From PALSA-505 sp963702235 (GTDB lineage: Bacteria > Actinomycetota > Actinomycetes > Streptosporangiales > Streptosporangiaceae): 64,000 bases of DNA. The stretch covers positions 296,755-360,754 of the forward strand of contig CAVPBZ010000016.1 of NCBI GenBank assembly GCA_963702235.1, read 5' to 3'. The position numbers were made by a program, and so were the translations under genes. Positions 40,605 to 49,386 of the stretch are shown here, one piece after another; position 1 is the first letter of the stretch, and every line of letters starts with the position of its first letter. The notes beneath the pieces are model-generated. The model was given only the letters and a program-made list of their open reading frames with translations, was not told the DNA's origin and searched no databases.

Positions 40605-42338
40605 ATGCCACCGATGAGAGAAAGCAGGTCTTCCGTGCACGATCTCGGATCTCAGCAGCCTGGCGGGTCTGCCGCGCCGGGCAACGCCTGGTGGCGCGGC
40701 GCCGCGATCTATCAGCTGTACGTGCGCAGCTTCGCCGACGGCAACGGGGACGGGATCGGCGACCTGGCCGGCGTGCGCGCGCGGTTGCCGTACCTCGCGC
40801 GGCTCGGCATCGACGCGATCTGGTTCAACCCGTGGTACCCGTCCCCGATGTCCGACGCGGGATACGACATCTCGGACTACCGGAGCATCGACCCGGTGTT
40901 CGGCACGCTCGACGACGCCCAGGCGCTGATCGGCGAGGCGCACGGGCACGGGATCAGGATCATCATCGACATCGTGCCGAACCACGGCTCGGACCAGCAT
41001 CCGTGGTTCCAGGCCGCGCTGGCCGCCGCGCCGGGATCGGCCGAGCGCGGCAGGTTCTGGTTCCGGCCGGGCCGCGGCGCCGGCGGGGACCGGCCGCCGA
41101 ACGACTGGCAGTCGATGTTCGGCGGGCCGGCCTGGACCCGGGTCACCGAGCCGGACGGCACGCCCGGCGAGTGGTACCTGCACCTGTTCGCGCCCGAGCA
41201 GCCGGACTTCAACTGGGCCAGCCCGGAGGTCAGGGAGGAGTTCGAGGACGTGCTGCGGTTCTGGTTCGACCGCGGCGCCGACGGCATCCGGATCGACTCC
41301 GCGGCCCTGCTCACCAAGGATCCCGGGCTGCGCGACGTCGGCCCGGACGAGCCGCCGCCGGGCGCGCATCCTTACGTCGACCGGGACGACGTGCACGAGA
41401 TCTACCGGTCCTGGCGCGCGATCGCGGCGCAGTACGCCGACCGGGTGCTGATTGGGGAGATCTGGCTGCCGGACGCCACCAGGTTCGCCCGCTACCTGTC
41501 CGCCGACGAGTTGCACACCGTGTTCAACTTCCCGTACCTGTGCTGCGCCTGGGACGCCGCGCAGCTGCGCGAGGTGATCGACAGCACGCTGGAACTGCAC
41601 GCACCGGCCGGCGCGCCGGCCACCTGGGTGCTGTCCAACCACGACGTCGACCGGCACGTCTCCCGGTACGGCCGCGCCTATACCTCCTTCAGCCTGCAGC
41701 GCCGCGACCACAGCCAGCCGGTGGACACCGTGCTCGGCACCCGCCGGGCCCGCGCGGCGGTCCTGCTCACGATGGCGCTGCCCGGGTCGGTGTACGTCTA
41801 CCAGGGCGAGGAACTCGGCCTGTGGGAGGTCGAGGACATCCCGGACGAACTGCGCCAGGACCCGATCTGGCACCGCACCGGCGGCGTGGACCCTGGCCGT
41901 GACGGCAGCCGGGTGCCGCTGCCGTGGGCCGGCCTCGAGCCGCCGTTCGGCTTCTCGCCGCCGGCGTCGGCGGCGCCTCCCTGGCTGCCCCAGCCCAAGG
42001 AGTGGCGCGACCTCACGGTCGAGATCGAGACGGGTGATCCAGACTCCATGCTCGAGCTCTACCGAACGGCGCTGCACCTACGTCGCGGCGAACCAGGACT
42101 CGGCGATGGCCCGATGACCTGGCGGCCGGCCCCCCACGGAGTGCTCGACTTCGACCGCGGCCCGGGGCTGCGCTGCCTGGCCAACCTGTCGGCGGCACCG
42201 GTCGGGCTGCCCGGTGATGCCGAGGTTCTGCTGGCCAGCGGCCCGCTCACCGGCGGCCGGCTCCCGCCGGACACGGCGGTCTGGCTGGCCCTGGGTCAGG
42301 CGGACCCGGGCGGGGTTAGGCGGACCCGGGCGGCTTGA
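40605..42338 (+). CDS. GH13 alpha-glucosidase (oligo-1,6-glucosidase/AglA type)
   Basis: 577 residues. The (beta/alpha)8 barrel regions are all present: region I DIVPNHG, region II GIRIDSAAL with the nucleophile Asp, region III GEIW with the acid/base Glu, and region IV LSNHDVDRH with the transition-state Asp. The N-terminal WWRGAAIYQLYVRSFADGNGDGIGDLAG is typical. There is no signal peptide, so it acts on sugars after import through the upstream ABC system. The ATG lies 5 nt after the permease stop. The last 23 nt overlap the 3' end of the convergent LLM gene. Confidence 0.93.
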   Translation: MPPMRESRSSVHDLGSQQPGGSAAPGNAWWRGAAIYQLYVRSFADGNGDGIGDLAGVRARLPYLARLGIDAIWFNPWYPSPMSDAGYDISDYRSIDPVFGTLDDAQALIGEAHGHGIRIIIDIVPNHGSDQHPWFQAALAAAPGSAERGRFWFRPGRGAGGDRPPNDWQSMFGGPAWTRVTEPDGTPGEWYLHLFAPEQPDFNWASPEVREEFEDVLRFWFDRGADGIRIDSAALLTKDPGLRDVGPDEPPPGAHPYVDRDDVHEIYRSWRAIAAQYADRVLIGEIWLPDATRFARYLSADELHTVFNFPYLCCAWDAAQLREVIDSTLELHAPAGAPATWVLSNHDVDRHVSRYGRAYTSFSLQRRDHSQPVDTVLGTRRARAAVLLTMALPGSVYVYQGEELGLWEVEDIPDELRQDPIWHRTGGVDPGRDGSRVPLPWAGLEPPFGFSPPASAAPPWLPQPKEWRDLTVEIETGDPDSMLELYRTALHLRRGEPGLGDGPMTWRPAPHGVLDFDRGPGLRCLANLSAAPVGLPGDAEVLLASGPLTGGRLPPDTAVWLALGQADPGGVRRTRAA

Positions 42339-43194
42339 GGCCGAGCTCGGCCGCGGCCTGCTCGAGCGCGGCCAGGTGCTGCTCAACGCCGCCGAGCCTG
42401 GCGCCCATCGTGTTGACGGCCAGGTGGGTGGCCCCCGCCTGCCGCCAGCGGTCCGCTAGATCGGTGAACGCGGCGACGTCGCCGGTCCAGCTGACCCGGC
42501 CCTCCATGCCGAGCGCGCCGGGATCGCGGCCGGCCTCGGCCGCCGCCTCCGCGACCATCGCGCGCGCCTCGTCGAGCTTGGGACCAGGCTGCATCTGCGG
42601 GAACCAGCCGTCGGCGAGCAGGCAGGCCCGCAGGTACGCGGCCCGCGACTGGGCGCCGAACCAGATCGGGATCGGCCGCTGCACCGGCAGCGGGGCCAGC
42701 CCCGCGCCGGTGACCCGCTCGTCCTCGCCGCGGAAGGTGACGCTCGGCTCGGTCCAGAGCCGGCGCAGCAGCTCGACCTGCTCCTCGACGCGGCGGCCGC
42801 GGCTGGCGAAGTCCTTGCCCAGCGCCTCGTATTCGACCCTGTTCCAGCCGAGCCCGATGCCGAACCGGAACTTGCCGCCGGTGAGCAGGTCGACTTCGGC
42901 GGCCTGCTTGGCCACGAGCGCGGTCTGCCGCTGCGGCAGGATGATGATGCCGGTCACCATCTCCAGCCGGGTCAGCGCGGCAAGGTAGCCGAACATGACC
43001 AGCGGCTCGTGGAACGTGGTGTTCACGTCGTACGGGCCGTTCCACCCCTCGTGCACGGCCGGGTCCGCACCCACCACGTGGTCGTAGGCCAGCACGTGCC
43101 GGAACCCCAGCTGTTCCGCCCGCTCGCCGTAACGGCGCACCGCGGACGCGTCCGGGCCGATCTCGGTCTGCGGAAAGACGACACCGATCTGCAT
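42316..43194 (-). CDS. LLM-class F420-dependent oxidoreductase
   Basis: 292 residues of the bacterial-luciferase-like family: IGVVFPQTEIG start, LAYDHVVGADP, GIIILPQRQTALVAKQAAEVDLLTGGKFRFGIGLGWN and the VQRPIPIWFGAQS segment before the C-terminal barrel half. The GIGLGWN pattern and lack of FMN-type features favour F420, the deazaflavin of actinobacteria. The substrate is unknown. It ends within the last codons of the alpha-glucosidase gene, tail to tail, without room for a separate terminator. Confidence 0.88.
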   Translation of the reverse strand: MQIGVVFPQTEIGPDASAVRRYGERAEQLGFRHVLAYDHVVGADPAVHEGWNGPYDVNTTFHEPLVMFGYLAALTRLEMVTGIIILPQRQTALVAKQAAEVDLLTGGKFRFGIGLGWNRVEYEALGKDFASRGRRVEEQVELLRRLWTEPSVTFRGEDERVTGAGLAPLPVQRPIPIWFGAQSRAAYLRACLLADGWFPQMQPGPKLDEARAMVAEAAAEAGRDPGALGMEGRVSWTGDVAAFTDLADRWRQAGATHLAVNTMGARLGGVEQHLAALEQAAAELGLKPPGSA

Positions 43195-43236
43195 GTCCCT
43201 CAGTCTGCCAGCAGGCTCCGGGGACAGCCTTCCGGG

Positions 43237-44103
43237 TCAGGTCTGCAGGCTGAGAACCCCGTCGGCCAGCCCGGTGAGTTCCTCGCGCCAGGGGCCGCGG
43301 ACAGACATCGGGCGCACGACGAACTTCGACATCCCCACGTCAATGAAGGCCTGCAGGGCCGCGCGCAGCGCGTCGTAGCCGACCGGCACCAGGGCGCGCG
43401 GGTCGATGTCGCGGCCGCGCGTCCGTGCCGCCAGGGCGGCGAGCTGCCTGTCGTCCAGCGGCTGGTGCGTGTAGCCGATGCTGACGCCGAAGTGCTCGGG
43501 ATCGATGCTGCGGCCGGCCTGCCGCGCCGCCTCGTTGATCGCCGACCGGGCCGCGGCCGCCTGCTCGGGCGTGCACGAGGCGCCGAGCCAGCCGTCCGCG
43601 ATCCGGCCGCACCGCTCCAGCGAGGCTGGGGCCAGGCCGCCGAGCCAGGGCTCCAGCGGATCCTGGACCGGGCGCGGCCGCACGGTGATCCCGTCAACCT
43701 CTTCTCCCGCCCACCACCGGCGCAGCCGTGGGATGGTCCGCTCGATGGCCTCTCCCCGCTGGTTGACCGGGACGCCGATCGCATCCCGTTCCGGTCCGTA
43801 GGCCAGGCCGGGAACGAAGGTGAGCAGCAGCCGGCCGCGGGAGAGCACGTCCAGGGTCGCCAGCGACTTGGCCAGCCTGACCTCGTTGCGCCCCGGGAGC
43901 AGCATGGTCGTGCCGAGCTTGAGCTTGGGATGCAGCTGCGCCGCCGTCGCGAGCGCGATCAGCGGATCCGGACCAGGACCGGTCAGGATCTCCGATATCC
44001 AGAGTGAGTCGAAGCGCAGTTCGGCGAGGTCGGCCACCAGGGCCGCGAAAGCGTCGGCGCCGAGCTCGGTCCCGCCCAGCCCGACCGCGATCCGGACCTT
44101 CAC
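43237..44103 (-). CDS. LLM-class F420-dependent oxidoreductase (second copy, divergent)
   Basis: 288 residues: RIAVGLGGTELGADAF start, SLWISEILTGPGPDPLIALATAAQ, LGTTMLLPGRNEVRLAKSLATLDVLSRGRLLLTFVPGLA, then a C-terminal TIM-barrel half. It is only distantly similar to its neighbour at 42316-43194, so it is not a recent duplication. The two genes lie 42 nt apart in the same direction and are probably co-transcribed. Reaction unknown. Confidence 0.85.
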   Translation of the reverse strand: MKVRIAVGLGGTELGADAFAALVADLAELRFDSLWISEILTGPGPDPLIALATAAQLHPKLKLGTTMLLPGRNEVRLAKSLATLDVLSRGRLLLTFVPGLAYGPERDAIGVPVNQRGEAIERTIPRLRRWWAGEEVDGITVRPRPVQDPLEPWLGGLAPASLERCGRIADGWLGASCTPEQAAAARSAINEAARQAGRSIDPEHFGVSIGYTHQPLDDRQLAALAARTRGRDIDPRALVPVGYDALRAALQAFIDVGMSKFVVRPMSVRGPWREELTGLADGVLSLQT

Positions 44104-44179
44104 CAGTCGCTCCGCGCCGTCAGGTGCGCCCGGGCCGGCGCGGTGCGGCCCTCAGGCGCTCGCCCGGGCCGGCCTGGCG

Positions 44180-44830
44180 TCATGAGGCGGACGCGTGGGC
44201 GTCGGACCAGGCCTGATCCAGCGCCTGCACGATGACCTCGGGCGGCTGTGCGCCGGAGATGCCGTAGCGGCGGTCGATGACGAACAGCGGGACGCCGGTC
44301 GCGCCGAGCGCCTGGGCCATCGCCTCGTCGGTGTCCACCGCGTCGCCGTACTCCCCGCTGGCGAGCACCCGGGTCACCTCGCCGCGGTCCAGCCCGGCCT
44401 CGACGGCGAGCTCGGTCAGCGCGTCGTGGCCGAAGATCGATCCCTGCTCGGTGAAGTAGGCACGGTGCAGCCGCTCGGCCAGCTCGGCCTGGCGGCCGCG
44501 CTCCTTGGCCAGGTGCAGCAGCCGGTGCGCGTCGCGGGTGTTGCCGCTGCGCAGCTCGCCCAGCCGGAACTCCAGCCCGTCCCCGGCCGCGCGCTCCTCC
44601 ATCTGCCGCTGGGCGTCGCTCGCCTGCTCCGGGTGCATCCCGTACTTGCTGGCCAGCAGCTCGATGGTGGGCGTGGTCACTCCCGCGGGCGCGGCCGGAT
44701 CCAGCTCGAACGACCGGTACACCACGCTGACCTCATCGCGGTGACCGAAGGACTCCAGTGCGCGCTCGAACCGCCGCTTGCCCAGGTAGCACCACGGGCA
44801 GACAACATCAGACCAGATTTCTACTTGCAT
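44180..44830 (-). CDS. FrnE-like DsbA-family oxidoreductase
   Basis: 216 residues from ATG 44830. MQVEIWSDVVCPWCYLGKRRFE places the CPWC redox motif at residues 11-14; VYRSFELDP, LFVIDRRYGISGAQPPEV (cis-Pro region) complete the DsbA/FrnE fold. No signal peptide, so it acts in the cytosol, as 2-hydroxychromene-carboxylate-isomerase-like or disulfide-handling proteins do. An upstream TTG at 44878 would add 16 unrelated residues overlapping the neighbouring gene's stop and is rejected. No ribosome site is visible before 44830. Confidence 0.87.
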   Translation of the reverse strand: MQVEIWSDVVCPWCYLGKRRFERALESFGHRDEVSVVYRSFELDPAAPAGVTTPTIELLASKYGMHPEQASDAQRQMEERAAGDGLEFRLGELRSGNTRDAHRLLHLAKERGRQAELAERLHRAYFTEQGSIFGHDALTELAVEAGLDRGEVTRVLASGEYGDAVDTDEAMAQALGATGVPLFVIDRRYGISGAQPPEVIVQALDQAWSDAHASAS

Positions 44831-44867
44831 GCTTGCGTCAACAAACGGGCCGCCCGATCCCTTCCGG

Positions 44868-46463
44868 CTAGCTGACAACCTGCCCGGGGAACCGGGACGT
44901 CACCGGCTGGCCGTCGCGCCAGGCGACGACGCCGTTCACGATCACCAGGTCCGCCCCGGCCGCCGTCAGCCGCGGAGCGTCATAGCTGGCCCGCGCGCTC
45001 ATCCCGTCCGGCCCGATGACGCAGATGTCGGCGGCCATGCCGGGTGCCAGCCGGCCCCGCCCGGTCAGCCCGTAGGCATCGGCCGCGTTGGTGGCGAGGT
45101 GCCGGGCCAGCCGCTGCGACCCGGTGTCCGGGCCGTCGGCCAGATAGTGCTCCGCGAGCCGCGCGAACGCGCCGTAGCCGCGGGGGTGCGGGTGCTGCCC
45201 CTGGTAAATCCCGTCCGAACCGGCGCAAAACCGGTCGTCGGCCACGATCCAGTCCAGGTCGGCCTCGGTAAGCGCCGGCCGGTGCAGGTGGCCGCCCACC
45301 TGCAGGCGCGTGCTGACCAGCAGGTCAAGGACCCATTCGCCGGCCGGCCGTGAGCTGCGCCTGGCGGCCTCGGTGACCGACTGCCCGGCGAATTCCGCGT
45401 AGCCGGACGGCAGGCAGCCCAGCCGGACGTGTCGCAGGGCGCCGTCGGTGAACGTCTCGTGCGCCAGCAGCGCGGCCCGCCGCCCCGGGTCGGTCAGCGC
45501 GGCGAGCGTCTGCTCCGGGCCGCCGGCCTGCAGGTCGGCCGGAAGCAGCAGCATCGCGAGGATCGTGCTGGACGAGCGGTAGGAGTACATGTCGAAGGTG
45601 ACGCCGACGCCCGCCCCCTCGGCCGACCGGAACGCGGCCTCGATGTCGGCGGGCGTACCCCACAGGTGACTGGCGTGCACCCGGGTGCCGGCCCCGTGCC
45701 CGACGGCAGCCAGTTCGTCCAGCCCGGCCCGCACCCCCGGGCCGTAGGCGCGCAGATGCGAGACATACGGGCGCCCCGCCGCGGCTAGCGGCCGGGCGAT
45801 ACCGGCGATCTCATCGACGCCGCCGAACCGGCTCGGCAGGTAGTCCAGCCCGCTGGACAGGCCGACGGCCCCGGCGGCGAGCGCGTCCTGCACCTGGCGC
45901 CGCGCGGCGGCGCGCTCGTCCGGCCCGAGCGGGCCCGGCCGCAGGCCCGCGATGTTGTGCCGGATCGTGCCCTGCGAGGCGAGCACGGCGACGTTCTGCG
46001 TCAGCCGCCCGGAGACCGCGTCCCGGTAGCCGGCCACGCTGAGCGCGCGGGCCGGCTCGAACGCGCCGTTGACCGGCGCGAAGTACTGGTTCAGGTACCG
46101 CGTGGTCGCCGCGGTCGCGCCGATCCACGACTCGCCGTCCTGGCCGACGACGAGGGTGGTCACCCCTTGGGCGAGCGCGCCGTCCAGCCGCCCGTCCGCC
46201 AGCAGCGGCCCCTCGGCGTGGGCATGCGCGTCGATAAAACCCGGGCAGGCCACGCTGCCCGGGGCCAGGTCGATCACTTCGCAGTCGGCCGGCGGCGTGC
46301 CGCGGGCATCGGCCGCGGCGATCGCCTGCCCGTCGAGCGAGGCGATGGTCCGTTCGTCGATCGAGGCGATGACCTGCCCGTCGATGAGCACGTCGGCGCG
46401 CCGGGCCGTGCTGCCGATCCCGTCCGCGACCAGCCCGCCCCGTAGCAGCATCCGCGTGGTCAC
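44868..46463 (-). CDS. N-acyl-D-amino-acid deacylase-like amidohydrolase
   Basis: 531 residues, amidohydrolase superfamily. First metal pair in GFIDAHAHAEG, later His in SHLRAYGPG and ASHLWG, and catalytic Asp in CAGSDGIYQ. The C-terminal beta part ends LAPGMAADICVIGPDG...IVNGVVAWRDGQP, typical of D-aminoacylases. At the position where classical D-aminoacylase has the metal-ligand Cys (GNCG) this protein reads VVGQDGE, so its metal site or substrate may differ. Cytoplasmic. Divergent from DUF5709 across a 118-nt gap that contains TGAG-CTTA-CTCA at 46515-46526, a possible regulator site. Confidence 0.82.
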   Translation of the reverse strand: MTTRMLLRGGLVADGIGSTARRADVLIDGQVIASIDERTIASLDGQAIAAADARGTPPADCEVIDLAPGSVACPGFIDAHAHAEGPLLADGRLDGALAQGVTTLVVGQDGESWIGATAATTRYLNQYFAPVNGAFEPARALSVAGYRDAVSGRLTQNVAVLASQGTIRHNIAGLRPGPLGPDERAAARRQVQDALAAGAVGLSSGLDYLPSRFGGVDEIAGIARPLAAAGRPYVSHLRAYGPGVRAGLDELAAVGHGAGTRVHASHLWGTPADIEAAFRSAEGAGVGVTFDMYSYRSSSTILAMLLLPADLQAGGPEQTLAALTDPGRRAALLAHETFTDGALRHVRLGCLPSGYAEFAGQSVTEAARRSSRPAGEWVLDLLVSTRLQVGGHLHRPALTEADLDWIVADDRFCAGSDGIYQGQHPHPRGYGAFARLAEHYLADGPDTGSQRLARHLATNAADAYGLTGRGRLAPGMAADICVIGPDGMSARASYDAPRLTAAGADLVIVNGVVAWRDGQPVTSRFPGQVVS

Positions 46464-46581
46464 CGGCTTGGTCCCTGCCCGTCCGTGTCACAGGACTCTT
46501 TCGCTGACAACGCGTGAGCTTACTCATGATTGAGTTGGTGCATGGCCGGCACCGGCCAGAGCCCCGTTTCTGGAGGCAGAG

Positions 46582-47064
46582 ATGTCCGACCAGCCCCCGT
46601 ACGAATCCGCTGACCTGCGGGATTACGAGGTAGAAGACGCGTCCGACACGCTAGACGGCAACCCGGGAGACGATCCCCTCGACCGGGGGGTCACCCCGCC
46701 GCAGCGGTGGTCGCACGCGATGAGATCCGATGGGGCGGCCGCCGGGCCGGGGGAGGGCGAGTCCCTCGACGAGCACCTCGCCGAGGAGGAGCCCGACATT
46801 CAGCCCGAGCCCGACGATCTGGAGCCTCAGGACATTGAAGAGGACCCCGACGCCGCGGACGAGGACGTGGACGGGATGCTCCTCGATGACGGTCCGGCCC
46901 CCCGGGCCGGCCGGCTGGTGGCCGAGGACGAGGGAGCCCACCCGTCTGCCGAAGCCGATCTTGTCGCGCGTGATGCCGGGATCGACGGCGGCGCGGCGAG
47001 CGCGGAGGAGGCGGCGGTCCACGTAGTGGAGGACGACGACGACGACATCCGCTCCGGCGACTGA
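46582..47064 (+). CDS. DUF5709 acidic protein
   Basis: 160 residues, very acidic: after YESADLRDYEVEDASDTLDGNP, the typical DUF5709 opening, come runs such as EEEPDIQPEPDDLEPQDIEEDP and a final EDDDDDIRSGD. RGVTPPQRWSHAM is the other family marker. Probably largely disordered and cytoplasmic; function unknown, common in actinobacteria as a single gene. Ribosome site CTGGAGGCAGAG. Confidence 0.88.
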   Translation: MSDQPPYESADLRDYEVEDASDTLDGNPGDDPLDRGVTPPQRWSHAMRSDGAAAGPGEGESLDEHLAEEEPDIQPEPDDLEPQDIEEDPDAADEDVDGMLLDDGPAPRAGRLVAEDEGAHPSAEADLVARDAGIDGGAASAEEAAVHVVEDDDDDIRSGD

Positions 47065-47115
47065 CGAGACGCTGCCGCTTCCCGGTCAGCCGGGCCTGTG
47101 GCGGGCGGGACCCGG

Positions 47116-47121
47116 GATACT
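47116..47121 (+). promoter_or_regulatory. -10 box of a leaderless SRPBCC gene
   Basis: GATACT ends 6 nt before GTG 47128 and no ribosome site lies between them, the arrangement of leaderless actinobacterial genes. No matching -35 is visible. Confidence 0.45.
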
Positions 47122-47127
47122 GGGGGA

Positions 47128-47592
47128 GTGAGCAGTCTCAGCTATTCAGCGTCGGTCGTGGTCGCCAGCTCCCCGGCGGCCCTGTACGACATGGTCTCGG
47201 ACGTGACCAGGACGGGCGAGTGGAGCCCGGTCTGCACGGCCTGCTGGTGGGACGACGGAGCCGGGCCGCGGGTGGGTGCCTGGTTCACCGGGCGCAACGA
47301 GGTTCCCGGCCGGACCTGGGAAACCCGGTCGCAGGTCGTGGCGGCCGAGCCCGGCCGGGAGTTCGCGTGGCTCGTCGGCGGCGCCTGGGTGCGCTGGGGC
47401 TACACGCTCACCCCCGTGGACGGCGGGACACGGCTCACCGAGTCCTGGGACTTCCTGCCGGCCGGCATCGCCCGGTTCGGGGAGCGCTACGGAGCCGACG
47501 CGCAAGCGCAGATCGCCGACCGCAGCGAGGCCGCCAGGACCGGCATCCCGGCCACCCTGGCCGCGATCAAAAAGGCCGCCGAGTCGGCCTGA
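47128..47592 (+). CDS. SRPBCC-family (polyketide-cyclase/START-like) protein
   Basis: 154 residues with the helix-grip pattern: SYSASVVVASSPAALYDMVSDVTRTGEWSPVC, then strands AWFTGRNEVPGRTWETRSQV, FAWLVGGAWVRWGYTLTPVDGGTRLTESWDF, and a long C-terminal helix. Such proteins bind hydrophobic ligands; function is open. I start at GTG 47128 because the fold begins there and the -10 box at 47116 would make an upstream start untranscribed. Its 3' end overlaps the convergent DksA-like gene by 26 nt. Confidence 0.85.
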   Translation: MSSLSYSASVVVASSPAALYDMVSDVTRTGEWSPVCTACWWDDGAGPRVGAWFTGRNEVPGRTWETRSQVVAAEPGREFAWLVGGAWVRWGYTLTPVDGGTRLTESWDFLPAGIARFGERYGADAQAQIADRSEAARTGIPATLAAIKKAAESA

Positions 47593-48112
47593 TCCCGGCC
47601 GTGGCCGCCGCGTCACGGCGCACCGCCGCCCGGGTCAGCCGGGGCGGCGAGCACCGCGGGCAGTACCGGGCCTCGGGCCTGCTCTGCAGCCACCGGGCCG
47701 GGATGTCCGCGGCGCATTGTTCGCACTGTCCGTAGCTGCCCGCGGCCAGCCGGCCGAGCGCTTCCTCGGTATCAGCGAGGGCGCGCCGGGCAGCGACCGT
47801 TCGCCGCTGCAGCCGCCGAAGTTCCCGCCCGGCGGCGGCGGTGCCGCCGGCTCCCCGCCCGGTGCGTTCGCCGGTCTCGTAAAAGGCCACGGACAGCTCG
47901 GTGACCTCAAGCAGGCGTGCCTGCCAGCGCTTCTCCAGCAGCCTGCGCCAGGACGACATGGGCAGGACGGCGACCGCATCGGTGCGGCCCAGGCTCGCGC
48001 GGCCCAGGCTCGCGCGGCGCTGGTCCCGCAGCCGCCACCGGGCGGGCGAGCGTCCGGAAGCCCGCCAGGCAGGCAAGCGGATGACGAGCGCGGGGCTGTG
48101 GGCAGCGGTCAT
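47567..48112 (-). CDS. DksA/TraR-type C4 zinc-finger protein
   Basis: 181 residues. The C-terminal zinc finger is CEQC...CPRC (CxxC-17-CxxC), within YGQCEQCAADIPARWLQSRPEARYCPRC; a coiled-coil-like LLEKRWQARLLEVTELSVAFYE precedes it, and AARRALADTEEALGRLAAGS forms the classic helix before the finger. DksA-like proteins bind in the RNA polymerase secondary channel, although this actinobacterial form has an additional basic N-terminal extension (~50 residues) that may be an over-long start. Met52 (MSSWRRLLEKRW) is a good alternative start. Confidence 0.82.
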   Translation of the reverse strand: MTAAHSPALVIRLPAWRASGRSPARWRLRDQRRASLGRASLGRTDAVAVLPMSSWRRLLEKRWQARLLEVTELSVAFYETGERTGRGAGGTAAAGRELRRLQRRTVAARRALADTEEALGRLAAGSYGQCEQCAADIPARWLQSRPEARYCPRCSPPRLTRAAVRRDAAATAGIRPTRRPF

Positions 48113-48295
48113 GGTTCCTTGCCTTCGGTCATCGCGTGCTCCCTCGTCCGTGCCGGATTGTCCCGGCCCTTACGACGCTACGGACGGCAGTGACGCGCGG
48201 CATCGGCCTCGCGGACCGATTCTCCCGGCCCGGCTACGCCGCGCGGCGTACGCGGCGCGCCTGCCGCTATGCCTGCGGTACTACCCGCCCGGCGG
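48113..48295. other. 183-nt gap with GC-rich inverted repeats
   Basis: This holds the upstream region of the DksA-like gene and the downstream side of the quinone reductase gene. Several overlapping GCCGCGCGGCG/CGGCGCGCC elements around 48236-48265 could form a hairpin acting as terminator; no clear promoter is seen. Confidence 0.3.
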
Positions 48296-49297
48296 CTAGG
48301 CGATGGTGCCGACGGTGAGCACGACCTTGCCGCGGGTCTGGCGGCTCTCGATCAGCCGGTGTGCGCTGGCGGCGTCGGCGAAGCCGAACGTCGCGGCGAC
48401 CGGCACGGTGAACCGCCCGTCGGCGACCCCGTTCAGCAGCTCGGCGAGGTCGGTTCGCGGATCGTAGCCGTGCTCGAGGAGCGCGGTGATCTGGAAGCCG
48501 AGGATCCGCACGTTCTTCGGGTAGAAGTCGCGGGTGTCCACGGTGCTGGGCTGCAGCGCCACATTGGCCAGCGCGACCACGCGCCCGGCGTATCCGGCCG
48601 CGCGCAGGCTGTCGCTGAAGGTGTCGCCGCCCACGGTGTCGAGAACCACGTCCGCGCCCCGGCCGTCGGTGATCGCCGCGATCCGGTCCAGCAGCCCGGC
48701 GCGGTCCAGGGCCGAAGTGTCCAGCCCGGCCTGGGCGCCGAGTGACTGTGCCCAGGCCACCTTCTCTGCCGACCCTGCGGTGGCGATCACCGTGGCCCCC
48801 GCGGCGGCGGCGATCTGGACCGCGGCACTGCCGACCCCGCTGGCCGCGGCGTGAACGACCACCGTCTCGCCCGGCTGCACCTCGGCCAGGCGCCGCAGGC
48901 AGTACCAGGCCGACAGCCACGCGGTCGGGAGGCAGGCGGCGGACAGCAGGTTGACGGCGTCCGGCACCGGGACGACAGACGATGCCGGGATCACGGCGCG
49001 CTCGGCGTAGAAGCCGGGGTCGTTGGTGGCACCGAGGGCCATGACCCGGTCCCCGGCCCGGGTGCCGGTGACACCGTCGCCCACGGCCAGAACGGTGCCG
49101 GCGCACTCCAGGCCGAGGATGAGCGGCGGCTGGCCGGCCCGGTGGTACTTCCCGGCCCGCGCGAGCAGGTCGGCCCGGTTCACGCCCGCCGCCTGGACCC
49201 CGACGAGAACATCGCCCGGGCCGGGAGCCGGGTCGGGTACCTCCCGGATCCGCAGCTGCTCGGCTGGCCCGAACTCGTCAACCACGACTGCGCGCAT
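48296..49297 (-). CDS. Zinc-independent NADPH:quinone reductase-like MDR protein
   Basis: 333 residues from ATG 49297. Medium-chain dehydrogenase fold: MRAVVVDEFGPAEQL, VQAAGVNRADLLARAGKYH, GLECAGTVLAVGDGV, and the cofactor loop VVHAAASGVGSAAVQIAAAAGATVIATAGS. The metal ligands of true alcohol dehydrogenases are absent, so it is a QOR/enoyl-reductase type using NADPH. The upstream codons to 49321 lack family similarity, and GTGGAGAGT just before 49297 can act as ribosome site. Substrate unknown. Confidence 0.88.
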   Translation of the reverse strand: MRAVVVDEFGPAEQLRIREVPDPAPGPGDVLVGVQAAGVNRADLLARAGKYHRAGQPPLILGLECAGTVLAVGDGVTGTRAGDRVMALGATNDPGFYAERAVIPASSVVPVPDAVNLLSAACLPTAWLSAWYCLRRLAEVQPGETVVVHAAASGVGSAAVQIAAAAGATVIATAGSAEKVAWAQSLGAQAGLDTSALDRAGLLDRIAAITDGRGADVVLDTVGGDTFSDSLRAAGYAGRVVALANVALQPSTVDTRDFYPKNVRILGFQITALLEHGYDPRTDLAELLNGVADGRFTVPVAATFGFADAASAHRLIESRQTRGKVVLTVGTIA

Positions 49298-49386
49298 ACT
49301 CTCCACGTCCTCCCGGCGCACGCACGGCCCGCTACGGTGCGGTCGCCATGCCGCTCACCCAGGCCACCGTACGCCGGGTGAGAGCG

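Noticed and set aside
40428..42077. 549-codon minus-strand frame over the alpha-glucosidase gene
   Set aside because: The GH13 catalytic regions lie on the plus strand.
46515..46526. TGAG-CTTA-CTCA as a SorC-type operator
   Set aside because: Shorter than the 14-bp motif, arms not matching GAGC/GCTC, and no partner site; could be a GntR-type site but cannot be supported.
47110..47135. GATACT before the SRPBCC gene as a fourth regulon promoter
   Set aside because: No TTGC at 18 nt upstream and no paired operators downstream; treated as a leaderless -10 box.
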